Positions 20,901-32,415 of a DNA stretch of 64,000 nt are shown here, one piece after another (positions within the stretch are counted from its first letter, which is position 1; the number at the start of each line of letters is the position of its first letter). This DNA is from Rhynchopus euleeides (Eukaryota; Euglenozoa; Diplonemea; Diplonemida; Diplonemidae), in the NCBI GenBank assembly GCA_963210315.1, contig OY723263.1, positions 930,001 through 994,000 of the forward strand, in the 5' to 3' direction. Both the position numbers and the translations under genes were made by a program. Under the pieces are notes generated by a model. It ran no database searches. It was not told the origin of the DNA and worked only from the letters and a program-made list of their open reading frames with translations.

Positions 20901-22138
20901 ACACGCAGCTCAAGGCAGACATGTTGGTACGGTGATTTCGAAGGAGATGGCAACCTAACTAAAATATCCCACCCCCCACACACACCAACGTTCACCTCAA
21001 TGCGCAAACATGGCAGGTAGCTTTCCAGCAAACATCAGCAAACATCAGCAGAAACCACAGAGCCAAAGAAACCCAACAAACAGGCCCCAGAGAAGTTGGG
21101 AGTACACGAAATCTTTTCCATCACGCCAGACACACAAGCCGTTGGGGAGTGGGGTGGGGGGGCGGGGGGGAGCCCAACCAAATGCCGAAAAAATATTGTA
21201 AAAAAACCAACACAGCCGACGAAAAGCCACACAGGAAGAAAGACAGACCGGATAACATATCAAACGGGGGGGGGGGGGTGGTGCGAAGGCAAGGAAGGGG
21301 GGGGGGGATGGTGTGGTGTGAAATGGGTTCTTCTGCGAACGCACGGCAAGTCTGGTGCATGAGGCAACCAGATCAAGACAATCGCCCCACCCCCGGGCCC
21401 CCTTATTTCATTTTTTTGTGAAATTCGATCACAAGACGCCCGATGCCTGGTGTCTCAAAAACTGCGTTGGCGTGCAAATGCAACTACCCCGGGGTGCACG
21501 TTGCCAACGCGTGTGAGTGCTCTCAGTGGGCAACGGTCGGCAGGGATGGAACATCTTGACCCGTCGTCAAGTTCGTTATTCTCAAACAGGGTGCCCCTAT
21601 ATGAGGCTATATTCTGCATACACACAGGGTCTTCTTTTTCGTGTAAAAGGGGGGGGGGGGGGCGTCATTACCAAAAAAACTCACACCCCCACCCCCACCC
21701 CGTTCCTCACTCATACGAACCCATCAACCACCGGCTGGGATAGCCGGATGGATTTTTGAACAATTTTCTTCCCCAGAACACGTTGCAAGCGCCAAGACAC
21801 TGTCTTTGGGAAATTCAGGTTTTGTGCATTGAGGATGCTGGCCTGATCCCATAGAAGAGGTGGAACCAAATACCGGCTTCACGAGAGGCGCGCCCTGACA
21901 CACCCCTTGTTCCTTTTCGAACGCCGACGGACGACCTGTGAAGCTTTTTTTGTAGCAGTACAGAGTACAGAACCTCACACACCGATCACCCCCCACCCCC
22001 CTCCCCCGCCTCTCTAATGCGGCACCCCACACCCAACCGCACACCACGCCAGATCACACCCACTGTTGTTGCCGAGCACAGAAAAACCAAAGAATCTTGA
22101 GGTTAGATCGCTTCTGAGGTGGGGGGGGGGGGGGGGGG

Positions 22139-23463
22139 TAGGCCCCCGGATGTACGGGAAAATTTTGTAATAAAAATTTTTCCAACCCCAAACACGGGCT
22201 ATTGGCACCTGGAATGGGTGTACCCGCCTCAAAAATATGTCTGGGGACCCAATGAAACCGGTTTTTCACACTTAGTTGCCCTTTCTCGGTCCGAATTTTT
22301 GAATATTCGGTGAAAAAAGGGGGTTTTGCCCATTTTGGGCAAAACCCCGATTTTCATGAAAAAATGTCAAAATCGGGGCAACTAGACCCCATTTTAGGTG
22401 GTTTTCGGGTGAAAAACGTACCCTAGACATCCCTGGGGCACATTGTATACCATCCAGGGCCTCAAGGACCGGTAGAAGCACGTGAAAATGCGTTTTTATA
22501 CCCAAAAAAAGGACCCTGCAACCACCCTGCACACACCCTGCAACCACGTTGGAGGCACCCTACAACCCTATAACCACCCAGAAACCACTGGGTCTGCCCT
22601 AAAATGGGGTGTATGGGCCTGTTGGAACAGGTTTTCGACACCGAATTGCCCAAATTCGGTCCGATATTTTGAAAAAACTGTGAAGAACGGGGGATTCGCC
22701 CGTGTGGGGTGAAAGTCCCAATTTTCATGAAAAAACGTCAAAATTAGGGCAACTAGACCCCATTTTGGGTGTTTTTCGGGTGCAAAACGTACCCTAGACA
22801 TCCCTGGGGTACATTGTATACCATCCAGGGCCTCAAGGACCAGTAGAAGCACGTGAAAATGCGTAATTTTACCCCAAAAAAAAGGACCCTGCAACGATGT
22901 TGTAGGACCCTGCACACACCCTGCAACCGTGTTGTAGGCACCCTGCAACCCTATAACCACCCAGAAACCACTGGGTATGCCCTAAAAGGGGTGTACGGTC
23001 CTGTTGGAACAGGTTTTCGACACCGAATTGCCTAAATTCGGTCCAATTTTTTGAAAAAACTGTGAAAAATGGGGGATTCGCCCGTGTGGGGTAAAAGTCC
23101 CAATTTTAGGGGAAAAAGTCAAAATTAGGGCAACTAGACCCCATTTTGGGTGGTTTTCGGGTGCAAAACGTACCCTAGGCATCCCTGGGGTACATTGTGT
23201 ACCATCCGGGGACTCTAGGACCAGTAGAAGTGCGTTACAATGCACATTTTTGCCCCAAAATGGCCCTGCAACCACTCTGCACAGGATTCACCCCAGAAAA
23301 GCGAAAAAATGGCCAAAAATGAGGGTTGGTGGCCCCAAAAGTGGGTAAAAACCTCCGGAAATTCATATCTGGGGTGGGTCTGGGGGTGGTTTTGCACTGT
23401 TGACCTCCAGACCGGAATATTCCAAAAAAATTACAGTTTTTCTCAAGGACATCCGGGGGCCTA
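22139..23463 (+). repeat. Inverted-repeat-bounded element, left member of a head-to-head pair (1.33 kb)
   Basis: It begins TAGGCCCCCGGATGTAC and ends with the inverse, GGACATCCGGGGGCCTA. It sits in a G-run (about 18 G before it, about 11 after). The interior is three degenerate tandem subunits of about 350-400 bp. Each contains a conserved core (GGGGTACATTGTATACCATC and CCATTTTGGGTGGTTTTCGG) and TGCAACC/TGCACACACC short repeats. There is no coding capacity. Confidence 0.6.
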
Positions 23464-23634
23464 GGGGGGGGGGGGTGGGATATATTTTGTGAGTGGCTGG
23501 AGGGCGAGGGGGTGGGGGGGGGTGGGAGGGAGCACAATAAACGAAAAAAATTCCGCTGCCTGCCTCCTCCCCGTGTGAAAATAAGCGAAACCAAACAACA
23601 AGGGGGGGATGGAGGGGCCCGCAGGGGGGGGGGG

Positions 23635-24978
23635 TAGGCCCCCAGATGTCCTTGAGAAAAACTGTAATTTTTTTGAAATATCCAGGTCTGGAGGTCAACA
23701 GTGCCAACCCACCCCCAAACCCACTCCGGATATGAATTTCCGGAGGTTTTTACCCACTTTTGGGCCCACCAACCCTCATTTTTGGCCATTTTTTGGCATT
23801 TTTTTCGATTTTCTGGGGTGAGTCCTGTGCAAGGTGGTTGCAGGGTCATTTTTGGGTAAAAATGTGCATTTTAACGCACTTCTACTGGTCCTAGAGGCCC
23901 TGGATGGTATACAATGTGCCCCAGGGATGCCTAGGGTACATTTTTCACCCGAAAACCACCCAACATGGGGTCTAGTCGCCCAAATTTTATCATTTTTTCG
24001 TAAAATTGGGACATTTACCCCACATGGGCGAAACCCCCATTTTTCACAGTTTTTTCAAAATATCGGACCGAATTTGGGCAATTCGGTGGAGAAAACCTGT
24101 TCCGACAGGCCCATACACCCCTTTTAGGGCATTCCCAGTGGTTTCTGGGTGGTTATAGGGTTATAGGGTGCCTACAACATGGCTGCAGGATGTGTGCAGG
24201 GTCCTCCAACATCGTTGCAGGGTCCTTTTTTTGGGTAAATAAAAGGCATTTTCACACACTTCTACTGGTCCTAGAGGCCCTGGATGGTATACAATGTACC
24301 CCAGGGATGCCTAGGGTACGTTTTTCACCCGAAAACCACCCAAAATGGGGTCTAGTCGCCCTGATTTTGTCATTTTTTCATAAAAATTAGGACTTTTACC
24401 ACACACGGGCAAATTCCCCGTTCTTCACAGTTTTTTCAAATTCTCGGACCGAATTTGGGCAACTCGGTGTAGAAAACCTGTTCCGACAGGCCCATACACC
24501 CCTTATAGGGCAGGCTCAGTGGTTTCTGGGTGGTTATTGGGTTATAGTGTGCCTGCAACATGGTTGCAGGATGTGTGCAGGGTGTGTGCAGGGTGGTTGC
24601 AGGGTCCTTTTTTTGGGTAAAAAACACATTTTCACGTGATTCTACTGGTCCTAGAGGCCCTGGAGGGTATACAATGTACCCCAGGGATGTCTAGGGTACG
24701 TTTTTCACCCGAAAACCACCCAAAATGGGGTCTAGTTGCCCCGATTTTGTCATTTTTTCATGAAAATCGGGATTTTGCCCATAATGGGCGAAACCCCCTT
24801 TTTTCACCGATTTTTCAAAAATTCGGGCCGAAAATGGGCGACTAAGTGTGAAAAACCGGTTTCATTGGGTCCCCAGACATATTTTTGAGGCGGGTACACC
24901 CATTTTAGGTGCCAATAACCCTTGTTTGGGGTCGGAAAAATTTTTATTACAAATTTTTCAAGTACATCTGGTCCCCTA
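23635..24978 (-). repeat. Inverted-repeat-bounded element, right member of a head-to-head pair (1.34 kb)
   Basis: This is a diverged reverse-complement copy of 22139-23463, with the same three-subunit build and the ends TAGGCCCCCAGATGTCC and GTACATCTGGTCCCCTA. It too lies between G-runs. Together the two form a 2.8 kb imperfect palindrome with a 170 bp spacer. Confidence 0.6.
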
Positions 24979-25845
24979 GGGGGGGGGGGGGCGCACACAT
25001 GCTTATTTTTGAGTACGGCATTGGCAGATTTTTTTTCTTCTCTTTTTGTTTGGGATCGACACTTACGAGCACTGCAGAGCCGAGCCACCTCACGTGCTTC
25101 CCCCCATCCCCCCACCCCCGATCTGTCCCCCGGATGCCCATTCTCTCGCATCGTATCATGGAGTTCCTTTATTCCGTCTAGAGTTGGCGCGGCGTGGCGC
25201 GAAAGGCGGGGAGGGGGGTGGGGAAATGTGACCCGGTCTCCATTGGCCACCAAGACACCTCATTCAACCCGCCACCATAAGGTCTGTGTATGGCGGATGA
25301 GTGAGAAATGGGCGAATCAGAATAGGAATCAGAAGACAGACCACCCATCACCCACACACCACCTACAGCCCCCCCCTGCTTACATCCCTTTGGGAGGGGT
25401 GGGGGCGGGGGCGGGGGGGGGTGGGGAAGGGAACGAGGATCGGCAATAAAAAATATCAAACAATAACAAGGGGCACCGCCAGCCCCCCCACCCCACCCCA
25501 CCCAGACACGTTAATATGGTTGCTTCGTGTGGTGTGCACACCGAATGGAATAGACAGCACACTCTGTCAGAAACCCAGCCCGGCCCTCCCCACCCCGTCC
25601 CCATAATAGATGCGCTTGGCGTGCGTTTCGTGCCTACCAACCGTAGACTCGAAGCCTTGTTAACACCCCCCCCCCTCCCCTTCACCCCGTGCTGTTTGCT
25701 GTAGAGAAGACACCACTCCGTCAAACACAGCCAGTCGCCCTGCTGGAGCAACCGCCGCAGTTCAACATAACGTCACCCGCCCACCCACCCAACCCATTTG
25801 GTGCGTCCGGTGTGCGGGAGAGGGTAGACTGACACAGGTGGGAGA

Positions 25846-28800
25846 TCACAGGAGGTCGAGCAGTGCGTTCTTCTTCTCCTCCTTGCGCCGCCGCTCGGTG
25901 TTGGTGGCAGGCGGGGGGGCGGCGGGAGTGTTGCCCATATTTGAGAAAGGCCGAACCGCTGGCTGTTGTTGTTGCTGCTGCTGTGTTGGAGGGATGGGGT
26001 TGGGGTTGACTGTCGAGAGTGAAAGCAAAGGCAAGTCTCCACGTGTCGGTGGGGGTGAGGGGTGTTGCAGGACGTGCGAAGGGGCAACACAGAAAAACTA
26101 ATCAAATCAGAACTGACACCGGTGACACGCAGGCCTGTATTTGTTCTTTCTTTTGCCACAAAACATTCGTTTGTGGGAAAAGCGTGGTCTGGCATCAAAA
26201 AACACACTCGCGACGTGAACCTTTCGATAATAATGTAGACATACGCTTGACACCATCTGGGCCATTGGCATCTTGAAGCCAATCTTCTCCGCCTTCTTCT
26301 TCGCCTGCTCCTTGCGCTTCTCCTCCGCCTCCGCTGCAGAGAGCTTGGGCTGCGGGCTCTTCGCCTCCTTCCGCGAGATCTTCTTCATCATCGTCTCCTG
26401 CGACTTCTTGAAGTGCTCGAGGAACGCCTGCAGATCCTGCAGCCACTTCTGCGCCTTGGTCATCTTGGCATTCTCACCCTCCCCGAAGTACTTCATGGTG
26501 TCCACCATCATCACCTTCATATCCTCATAGCGCTGCATCAGCTTGCGGAGCAGGGGGCTGGCCGAGGTGTGGTGCTGCTGCATAACCTCCTTCAGGCGGG
26601 GATCGATGTTCGGGCTCTTCAAGGTCTTCTCCACGATGCGCATCCCGCTCTGCACCTCACGGACATCGCCCTCCAGCATGGCGAGGTCGACCTGCGATGC
26701 TTCCTTTGCAGCGGAAAGCTCTTGCGTGAAGGCCGCCAGCTCAGGGTCCACCTTGTGGAGATGGCTCACCGTCCAGTCGAGGAAAGTCGCCCCGGCGTTC
26801 GTCTTGATGGTGTGCATCTTCAGGAGGTCCTCCACGCGGACACCCTTTGCCCCCTTCTCGTGCGTCTGCCCGTTGAGCGAGTTGCCGAGCATCACAATAA
26901 TCTTGAGGCACTTTGCAAACTTCTTCGAATCCCGAGCCGCGTTGCAGATCTGCTCCAGGCGCTCGATGCTCTCCTCGATAGGCACACGCTGGTCAGCAAA
27001 GGAGAGCTGTGCCTTCCACGCCTCCAGCCGCTCGCGGAAGCCCGGGGTATGCGCCACCATGTGGAAGAACCGCACCACGTCATTCTCGTTGGCGAGCTCC
27101 GCAGGCGTCAGCCCCTTCACCGCCTTCTCCTCCTCGGTTGTCGGGCACTGCTGCAGCATGCCCTCCACCAGCTCGTAGGTGAAGAACTGGGTGTCCAGCC
27201 CCATCACCTTCTCCTTGATCTCATTCTCGTTGGACTTCAGGAAGTTGAGGTAGATGCCCACTGTGAGGTTCCGCTTGGAGTCGACATAGCTCGCCTTCGC
27301 CACCTGGGGCCTAGGGCCTGCCGCACTGCGGTCGCTCTTCTTCTTCTCGAAGGCTGCCTGCAGCTCGGCACCGATGTCCTCTGTGAGGTGCAGCGAGTCC
27401 TCGTCGTCGTCGTCGAAGAGAGTTCCCGCTGTGTTCCCAACGCCTGCAGTCTGGAACTTCTTCCGCTTCGGTGCCCCAATGGCACCACCTGGGAGCGGCG
27501 GCGGCGGCGGTGCGCCAGGCGGAGGAGGAGGAGGCGGCGGGCCACCAGGCCTGGCACCCGGCGGAGCCGGCGCGCCAGGCGGCGGCGGGGGAGCGGCTTT
27601 CGCGGGTGCAGGCGGCGCGGGTGCCACCGGCGGTGCCGGCGGCTTGGGGGGTGCCGGAGCCTCCTCGGTGCGTGGTGCGGCAGGCTCCTTCCACACCTTC
27701 TTCTCCGGCACGGCGGGCTTGATTGCAAGCGCGGTGGCTGCCGCAGGGGAGGCTTCCATATCCTCAGGGCTCAGCAGCTTGATGGTGGACTGCATCAGCT
27801 GTGTCTTCTTCAGCATGTCCGCAATGGAGGTGCTCTTGGCGAGGGAGGTTGGCGCCTTGGGCTCCGGGCGTGATGTCTTCTTCGGAGCGCTGAGGCCTTT
27901 GGTGTAGTCGGCGATGAAGCCCCGCCTGTTGGGGTCCACTGTTGTCGGTGTCACGGCTTCCTCGCCGTCTGAATCGCTGTCGTTGGCTTCGTGCGCCGCC
28001 TGCAGGAGGAACATGACAGCCAATTCGCGCCGCCCGTCGCACATCTCCACCGCAAACCGGACCTCGTCAAGCGTCAAGTGGGAAAACAGCTCCTTGTGCA
28101 CAGACTGCACGATATCCTCCTCCTCCTTTGCTTTGCTCTGCTGCTTCTGCTGGTGCTCCTCCTGCGACAGCTTCAGGGCAAGTTGGAGCCTGCGCTCCTC
28201 GTCTGCCTCATCCTGCGGCACGGTGACGTTGCTGTACGAGTTGCTTCGTCTCAGTGGGGCGTTGTCTCCTGGAGCCAGTGACGTGCTCGGGCTGGCCGCC
28301 AGGTAGGGAGAGGTGGCGTTGCCGGGCTTAGGGGCCTGGCCCTTCTCGGCGCGGTACAGCCGTGACGCCGACTGAGGTGGTGAGTGTGATGCGGGGTGCG
28401 GGTGGTGGGGCATTGCATCAAAAGCGGGCTGTTCGGAAACTGTGGATCACAAGACTGAAGGAAGGATCAGAGCCAAAAAAAAGGGGGGGCATTCGTCGGC
28501 GGTGATGGTCTGCAGGGATTTGCCCTGGCGCAATTTCGCGTGACATTTCTCTCCAGTAAAAACAGGTGGTGCGGAGTGCAGTGATACCTCAACGTTGTTG
28601 TCGCACAGTGACAGGTAGTTGGTCATCTCTTCATCGCTCATGGTCGGGTTCAGCCTGCGGAGCTCAATTTTTGACTTCACCTGCGGCGACACCATGTCCA
28701 TCAGCAGTGCACGTGCCTTGTCCACGTCGTTGGCGGTGTTGAGAAGCTGTGGGGCGGCAGGTAATAAAAGCAAGAGGAGTGATAATCATCACAGAAGCCT

Positions 28801-28921
28801 TACAAAACCAACCACCCCAATAATCAAGAAAGCAATTGAAGCATACCACATCCTGCACGGTACCCTTGTCGATCGTTGGGAACTCGTTTGCCAGGCGGCC
28901 AGCTTCATTTGAAGTCGTCAT
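25846..28921 (-). CDS. Formin (FH1-FH2) with N-terminal CUE-like and UIM-like ubiquitin-binding motifs, four exons (850 aa)
   Basis: Exons: 28847-28921, 28588-28746, 26245-28428, 25846-25980; introns of 100, 158 and 264 nt (GTATGC, GTATCA and GTATGT donors), all frame-exact. Residues 9-43 (LANEFPTIDKGTVQDVLLNT, then ANDVDKARALLMDM) look like a CUE domain, and 52-84 (LNPTMSDEEMTNYLSLCDNN) like a second UBA/CUE fold. Residues 154-169 (DEERRLQLALKLSQEE) fit a ubiquitin-interacting motif, and 184-223 (VHKELFSHLTLDEVRFAVEM) a third CUE-like unit. A proline-rich FH1 (about 325-400) follows, then a complete FH2 (about 410-790) with KRNLTVGIYLNFLK and CLKIIVMLGNSLNGQ. The last exon adds a Q-run and RRRKEEKKNALLDLL, which could be a DAD-like tail. 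Formins nucleate and elongate actin filaments. No GBD/FH3 is seen, so ubiquitin may replace Rho input (inference). Confidence 0.85.
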
Positions 28922-29621
28922 TTTCCACCACGCAACGCAACGCGGCCTAAAGACGACCTATATGCCACCTATCCAGGCAGAGTCACACCTCTGCCTGACC
29001 CTGCAGTGGTGAGTGTGTCTATGATCGGCACCGCATGAAACAACAATGGTCGCACAAACCCAGCCTCAGCACTCCCAGGCAAGCCCTCTGTATTAAGTTC
29101 AGGATCAAAAAATGATCGAGATTTATCTTCGACAACCCAGCAAGACAAAGCCTCGTGGGATGGTTCAGGTGATTGCAATTATATTGAGATCATCATGACG
29201 TTGGGAGGTCTGCTTGCCAGTGCTGCTGCTTCTGCTCCCGACGAGATGCCGTTGCTTTGGCGCATGTGCCCACCTCCCCACCCCACACCGAGGTGGGTGG
29301 GGTAGGGGTGCTGCACTGCCTTTAACCCGGAAGAACCGAGCAGCAAGCGTGACAACGGTATCCTGAGACATCGCCACAGTTTGACACACAATGTAGCGAA
29401 GCTGCACCCACCCACCCAACCTCTACCGATGATTGCCACCCAGACGAGACAGGAGGGAGGAGGGGCAGAGGACGGGAGGGGGTTGCTGCACTGAGCTGGG
29501 CTCTCGTTTGGGCACCGCCGGATTTTCTCACCAAAATACCGCTGCAGCATCACACTGACGTGGGTGATGCACTGCAGGTGGGGGGGGGGGGGTTGGGGGG
29601 CGGGGGGGCCAGTGCCAAGGA
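28922..29621. other. Intergenic region
   Basis: This is the 5' side of the formin and 3' side of the importin. No other gene is visible; a G-run lies at about 29580-29605. Confidence 0.35.
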
Positions 29622-32183
29622 TCACTGATCGGCGTCAACAGCCTCCTGCAGCAGAGCGAGGCCCTCGAAGTCGGCAGGCAGCAAGGGGCACACGACGCTC
29701 GCCAGGGCTGATGCCGCTGCCCCAGACGGGCCGACACGGTGCCTGCTGACGACGTGCAGGGCTGCCTGTGCCACGGGGGGGAGGTAGGGCGAGTCTGGCG
29801 TGCTGATGTGCGAGAGGGCAACCCTCTCCAGCGCGTAGCACGCTGCCACCACCAGCCGGGGGTGTGGGTGGGTGGCGCTCGCAGTGAGCACGCCCACGGC
29901 GGCCTCAAGGAATGGGTCGAAGGAGTCGATCCCTGAGGCGGCATCCCCGATGACTTCGATGGCGGCCAGCTCCACGGCACGCACCTCGGTGTTTGACGTG
30001 CTGCGTTCGCTCGCTTCTATCGTCTGGCGGGCAGACGTCAGTACGCTGCCCATGACCCCACAGCATGCGTCGCCGTAGGCCAGTACGACGCGGCTCATGA
30101 AGACGTAGGCAGAGCGCTTCAGGCAGTATGTGTCGCTCTCGAGGCAGTTGCCGCAGCATTCCATGGCCCCGTGAAGGATAGACTGGCTGTCTCCACCCTC
30201 TTCCAGGACCACCACAGCGGACGCGCCGAGGAGCTCCAGGAGGCTTGCAAGGGTCTCCGGTTTGATAGCAGCACGGAGTGCCGCCAGATGCGGCTCGTTG
30301 CTTTTGTAGACTTCTGAGATGCTGGAAACGCCTGCGGCGCTGGCCTGCAGGACGGCACTGGCGTCGTTGAACGCCCTGGCAGCGAAACCGACTGTTGAGC
30401 ATGTCGTGACGAAGTGTGCAGCGAACCCCTGGTCCTGCAGGGCAAGAGGGGCCAGCCTGTCGACAATGTTGTCAGGCTGCTTGCCACCCTCGCAGCCCAG
30501 CACCGCCGCCACACCGTTGCACATCATCTCGAGATGGGGCTTGGCAGCCCGAAACACCTCGTCGGTAGACAGCTCCTTGCACAGCACCTGGACGTGGTGC
30601 GTCGCAAGCTGTGTCACGAGCGCCACACCCCTCGGCACACTTGCCGGGCCGCCTGTCGGTGTGACTTTGATGCAGGACCTCCCAACAAGCACGATGGTGT
30701 CCAGCATGGTCGACAGGCAGTAGACAAGCTGCTCTGCGAAATCATCGGATTCATCCAGGCCGTGTGCAAAGCGCTGCACCACCACTGCCAGGGCGTCGAA
30801 GAGGGCCTCGAGGAAGTCGCTGAAGCAGTGCACCTGCGAGGGGGAGATGGCGGCGGTGGCAAAGATGCGCACTGCATCGGACAGCACATGCAGCGCCTCC
30901 TTGTGCATGTTCCGGAGGCACGCCCCGACTGCGGCACCCGCCTGCGCATCGCACGCGGCAGCAAGCAGGCTGAGGCTGCGCACACGGTCCTGCTCCTGCA
31001 GGAAGTCGTGGCGGGTGGGGACCAGCTCTGCTGCCCCTTTGCAGGTACTCGACAAGATGACGCCCACAATGCGCTGCACCCCTGCTGCATCGCCTGCCTT
31101 GTCGCAATAGCGGCACGTCTCCTGCACCCCTTCCAGGGACACAGGGTCATGCGCGGTGCTGATGAAGAAGCCGAGTGCCTCCTGCAAGAGGGCATCCTGC
31201 TCGAGCGTGCCCTGCACCTCGTAGGCGATAAGGCTCTCGACGTACCCCTTGCACACCGCAGCGGCGGCAGTCGTGAGACCCTCCAGCTCCAGGGACTGGA
31301 GATCGCCTCCGACGCTCTCACGGAGGCCGTTGTAGCGTTCCAGCGTCCCCGACACAATCGACTTGATCGTCACCCTTTCTGCCTCATTGCGCGGGTCCAG
31401 CAGGGCGAGGCCCACTGACAGGAGTTGGAGGTTCGACTCGAAGCGGGAGGTGAACAGCAGCTGCAGCATGTCACCGGCATGTGCGTAGGCGAGCTGCGAC
31501 TCGCGCGGCGGCGTCAGACCGAAGCGGAGGAACATGTCGACTGCATCGCGGAGGTCTGTCGGAAGCTCATACGCAGTGCTGAAGGCGCGCACGTCGTCAA
31601 CGAGTGACATGACAAAGCGTTCGATGCAAGCAGCGCTGAGAGCACCGAACAGCTCGCTGCGCACGTCGGCGAAGGAAGCCACAAAAGCGGATGCGGCCTG
31701 CGATCCTTGACACGTTGTGCGGAGCGCGAGAAGCGCGTCAACGCAGCTCGCCACATCAGGGTGCACCAGTGCGGTGCCCCCCTCGCCAAGGAGGCAGGTG
31801 TAGGTGTAGAGAAGGTCGCTGAGGACGCGCTGCAGCGGGATGACAGTGTGGCGCGCGTCTTCGCTGCAGAACTTCTTCGAGATGTGTACCATCACAGCGG
31901 CCACACGTGACACGATAAGCTCCTGCACATCGCGCGATGCTGCGTGCGGCGGCATGAAGTATTCACGGCTCTTGGTCTTGAGGAACAGCACGGCCGTCGA
32001 CGCGTCCTCCACCGTCTGAGGTGCTGCCAGGGACGCACCCTCCACCACCTGGAGAAGGACCTGCACGATCTCCATCCTGTTTGCTGTAGTTGTGAGCCAT
32101 GTCTCAAGCTGCGACACGCTCGCCTGCCGCCGAGGGACAGACGAGCAGTGCAGGCCACGCAGTGCCTCGACGACCCCGTCCAT
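29622..32183 (-). CDS. Importin-beta family nuclear transport receptor, transportin-3/importin-13-like (853 aa)
   Basis: A single uninterrupted frame of 853 aa starts at the ATG at 32183. The whole protein is alpha-helical HEAT-like sequence. The N-terminus (MDGVVEALRGLHCSSVPRRQ, a WL motif, then TAVLFLKTKSREYF) matches the importin-N organisation of MTR10/TNPO3/IPO13 proteins, where an A..FLKTK helix follows the first repeat. The length is slightly shorter than the 920-960 aa usual for that group. Such receptors bind RanGTP and carry SR proteins or other cargo through nuclear pores. No motif identifies the cargo. It has no introns, unlike its neighbours. A divergent karyopherin of another subfamily is possible. 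Confidence 0.7.
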   Translation of the reverse strand: MDGVVEALRGLHCSSVPRRQASVSQLETWLTTTANRMEIVQVLLQVVEGASLAAPQTVEDASTAVLFLKTKSREYFMPPHAASRDVQELIVSRVAAVMVHISKKFCSEDARHTVIPLQRVLSDLLYTYTCLLGEGGTALVHPDVASCVDALLALRTTCQGSQAASAFVASFADVRSELFGALSAACIERFVMSLVDDVRAFSTAYELPTDLRDAVDMFLRFGLTPPRESQLAYAHAGDMLQLLFTSRFESNLQLLSVGLALLDPRNEAERVTIKSIVSGTLERYNGLRESVGGDLQSLELEGLTTAAAAVCKGYVESLIAYEVQGTLEQDALLQEALGFFISTAHDPVSLEGVQETCRYCDKAGDAAGVQRIVGVILSSTCKGAAELVPTRHDFLQEQDRVRSLSLLAAACDAQAGAAVGACLRNMHKEALHVLSDAVRIFATAAISPSQVHCFSDFLEALFDALAVVVQRFAHGLDESDDFAEQLVYCLSTMLDTIVLVGRSCIKVTPTGGPASVPRGVALVTQLATHHVQVLCKELSTDEVFRAAKPHLEMMCNGVAAVLGCEGGKQPDNIVDRLAPLALQDQGFAAHFVTTCSTVGFAARAFNDASAVLQASAAGVSSISEVYKSNEPHLAALRAAIKPETLASLLELLGASAVVVLEEGGDSQSILHGAMECCGNCLESDTYCLKRSAYVFMSRVVLAYGDACCGVMGSVLTSARQTIEASERSTSNTEVRAVELAAIEVIGDAASGIDSFDPFLEAAVGVLTASATHPHPRLVVAACYALERVALSHISTPDSPYLPPVAQAALHVVSRHRVGPSGAAASALASVVCPLLPADFEGLALLQEAVDADQ

Positions 32184-32415
32184 TGTACCCCTGCACTGTG
32201 TGCTGCAGTGGCGGTGCGGTGGTGCATACTAAGCTATTACCAGTGCCGTGACTGCAAACAATATTATAAAACTCCCAAGCGCGGGTGCCTTCCATTTTTC
32301 GTTCGTTCTCAACTCGGGACTAGCGTGCTGTAGCACTGCGTATACAAACCCCAACCAGCCCTGCCTGCAGAAGCTCGAAAGCTCAGAACCTGGGCAGGTC
32401 GCCACTGCGGTCTCA

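Larger units (their letters stand above)
17977..25845. other. 7.9 kb gene-poor region
   Basis: I find no gene I can support here. The region has many G or C homopolymer runs of 9-19 nt, CA/GT-rich stretches, and the paired repeats at 22139-24978. Weak coding-like scraps on the minus strand occur at 18490-18560 (AIRARKLRKWVDVK after a TTTTTCAG acceptor) and near 19040 (MSSACLLAKW after TTTCAACAG), but neither can be linked to a gene. Parts may be the 3'UTR of the formin or unrecognised non-coding RNA. Confidence 0.4.

Noticed and set aside
26413-27873. 486-codon plus-strand frame over the formin
   Set aside because: Antisense to FH1-FH2. Composition is Arg/Leu/His-rich, with no motif.
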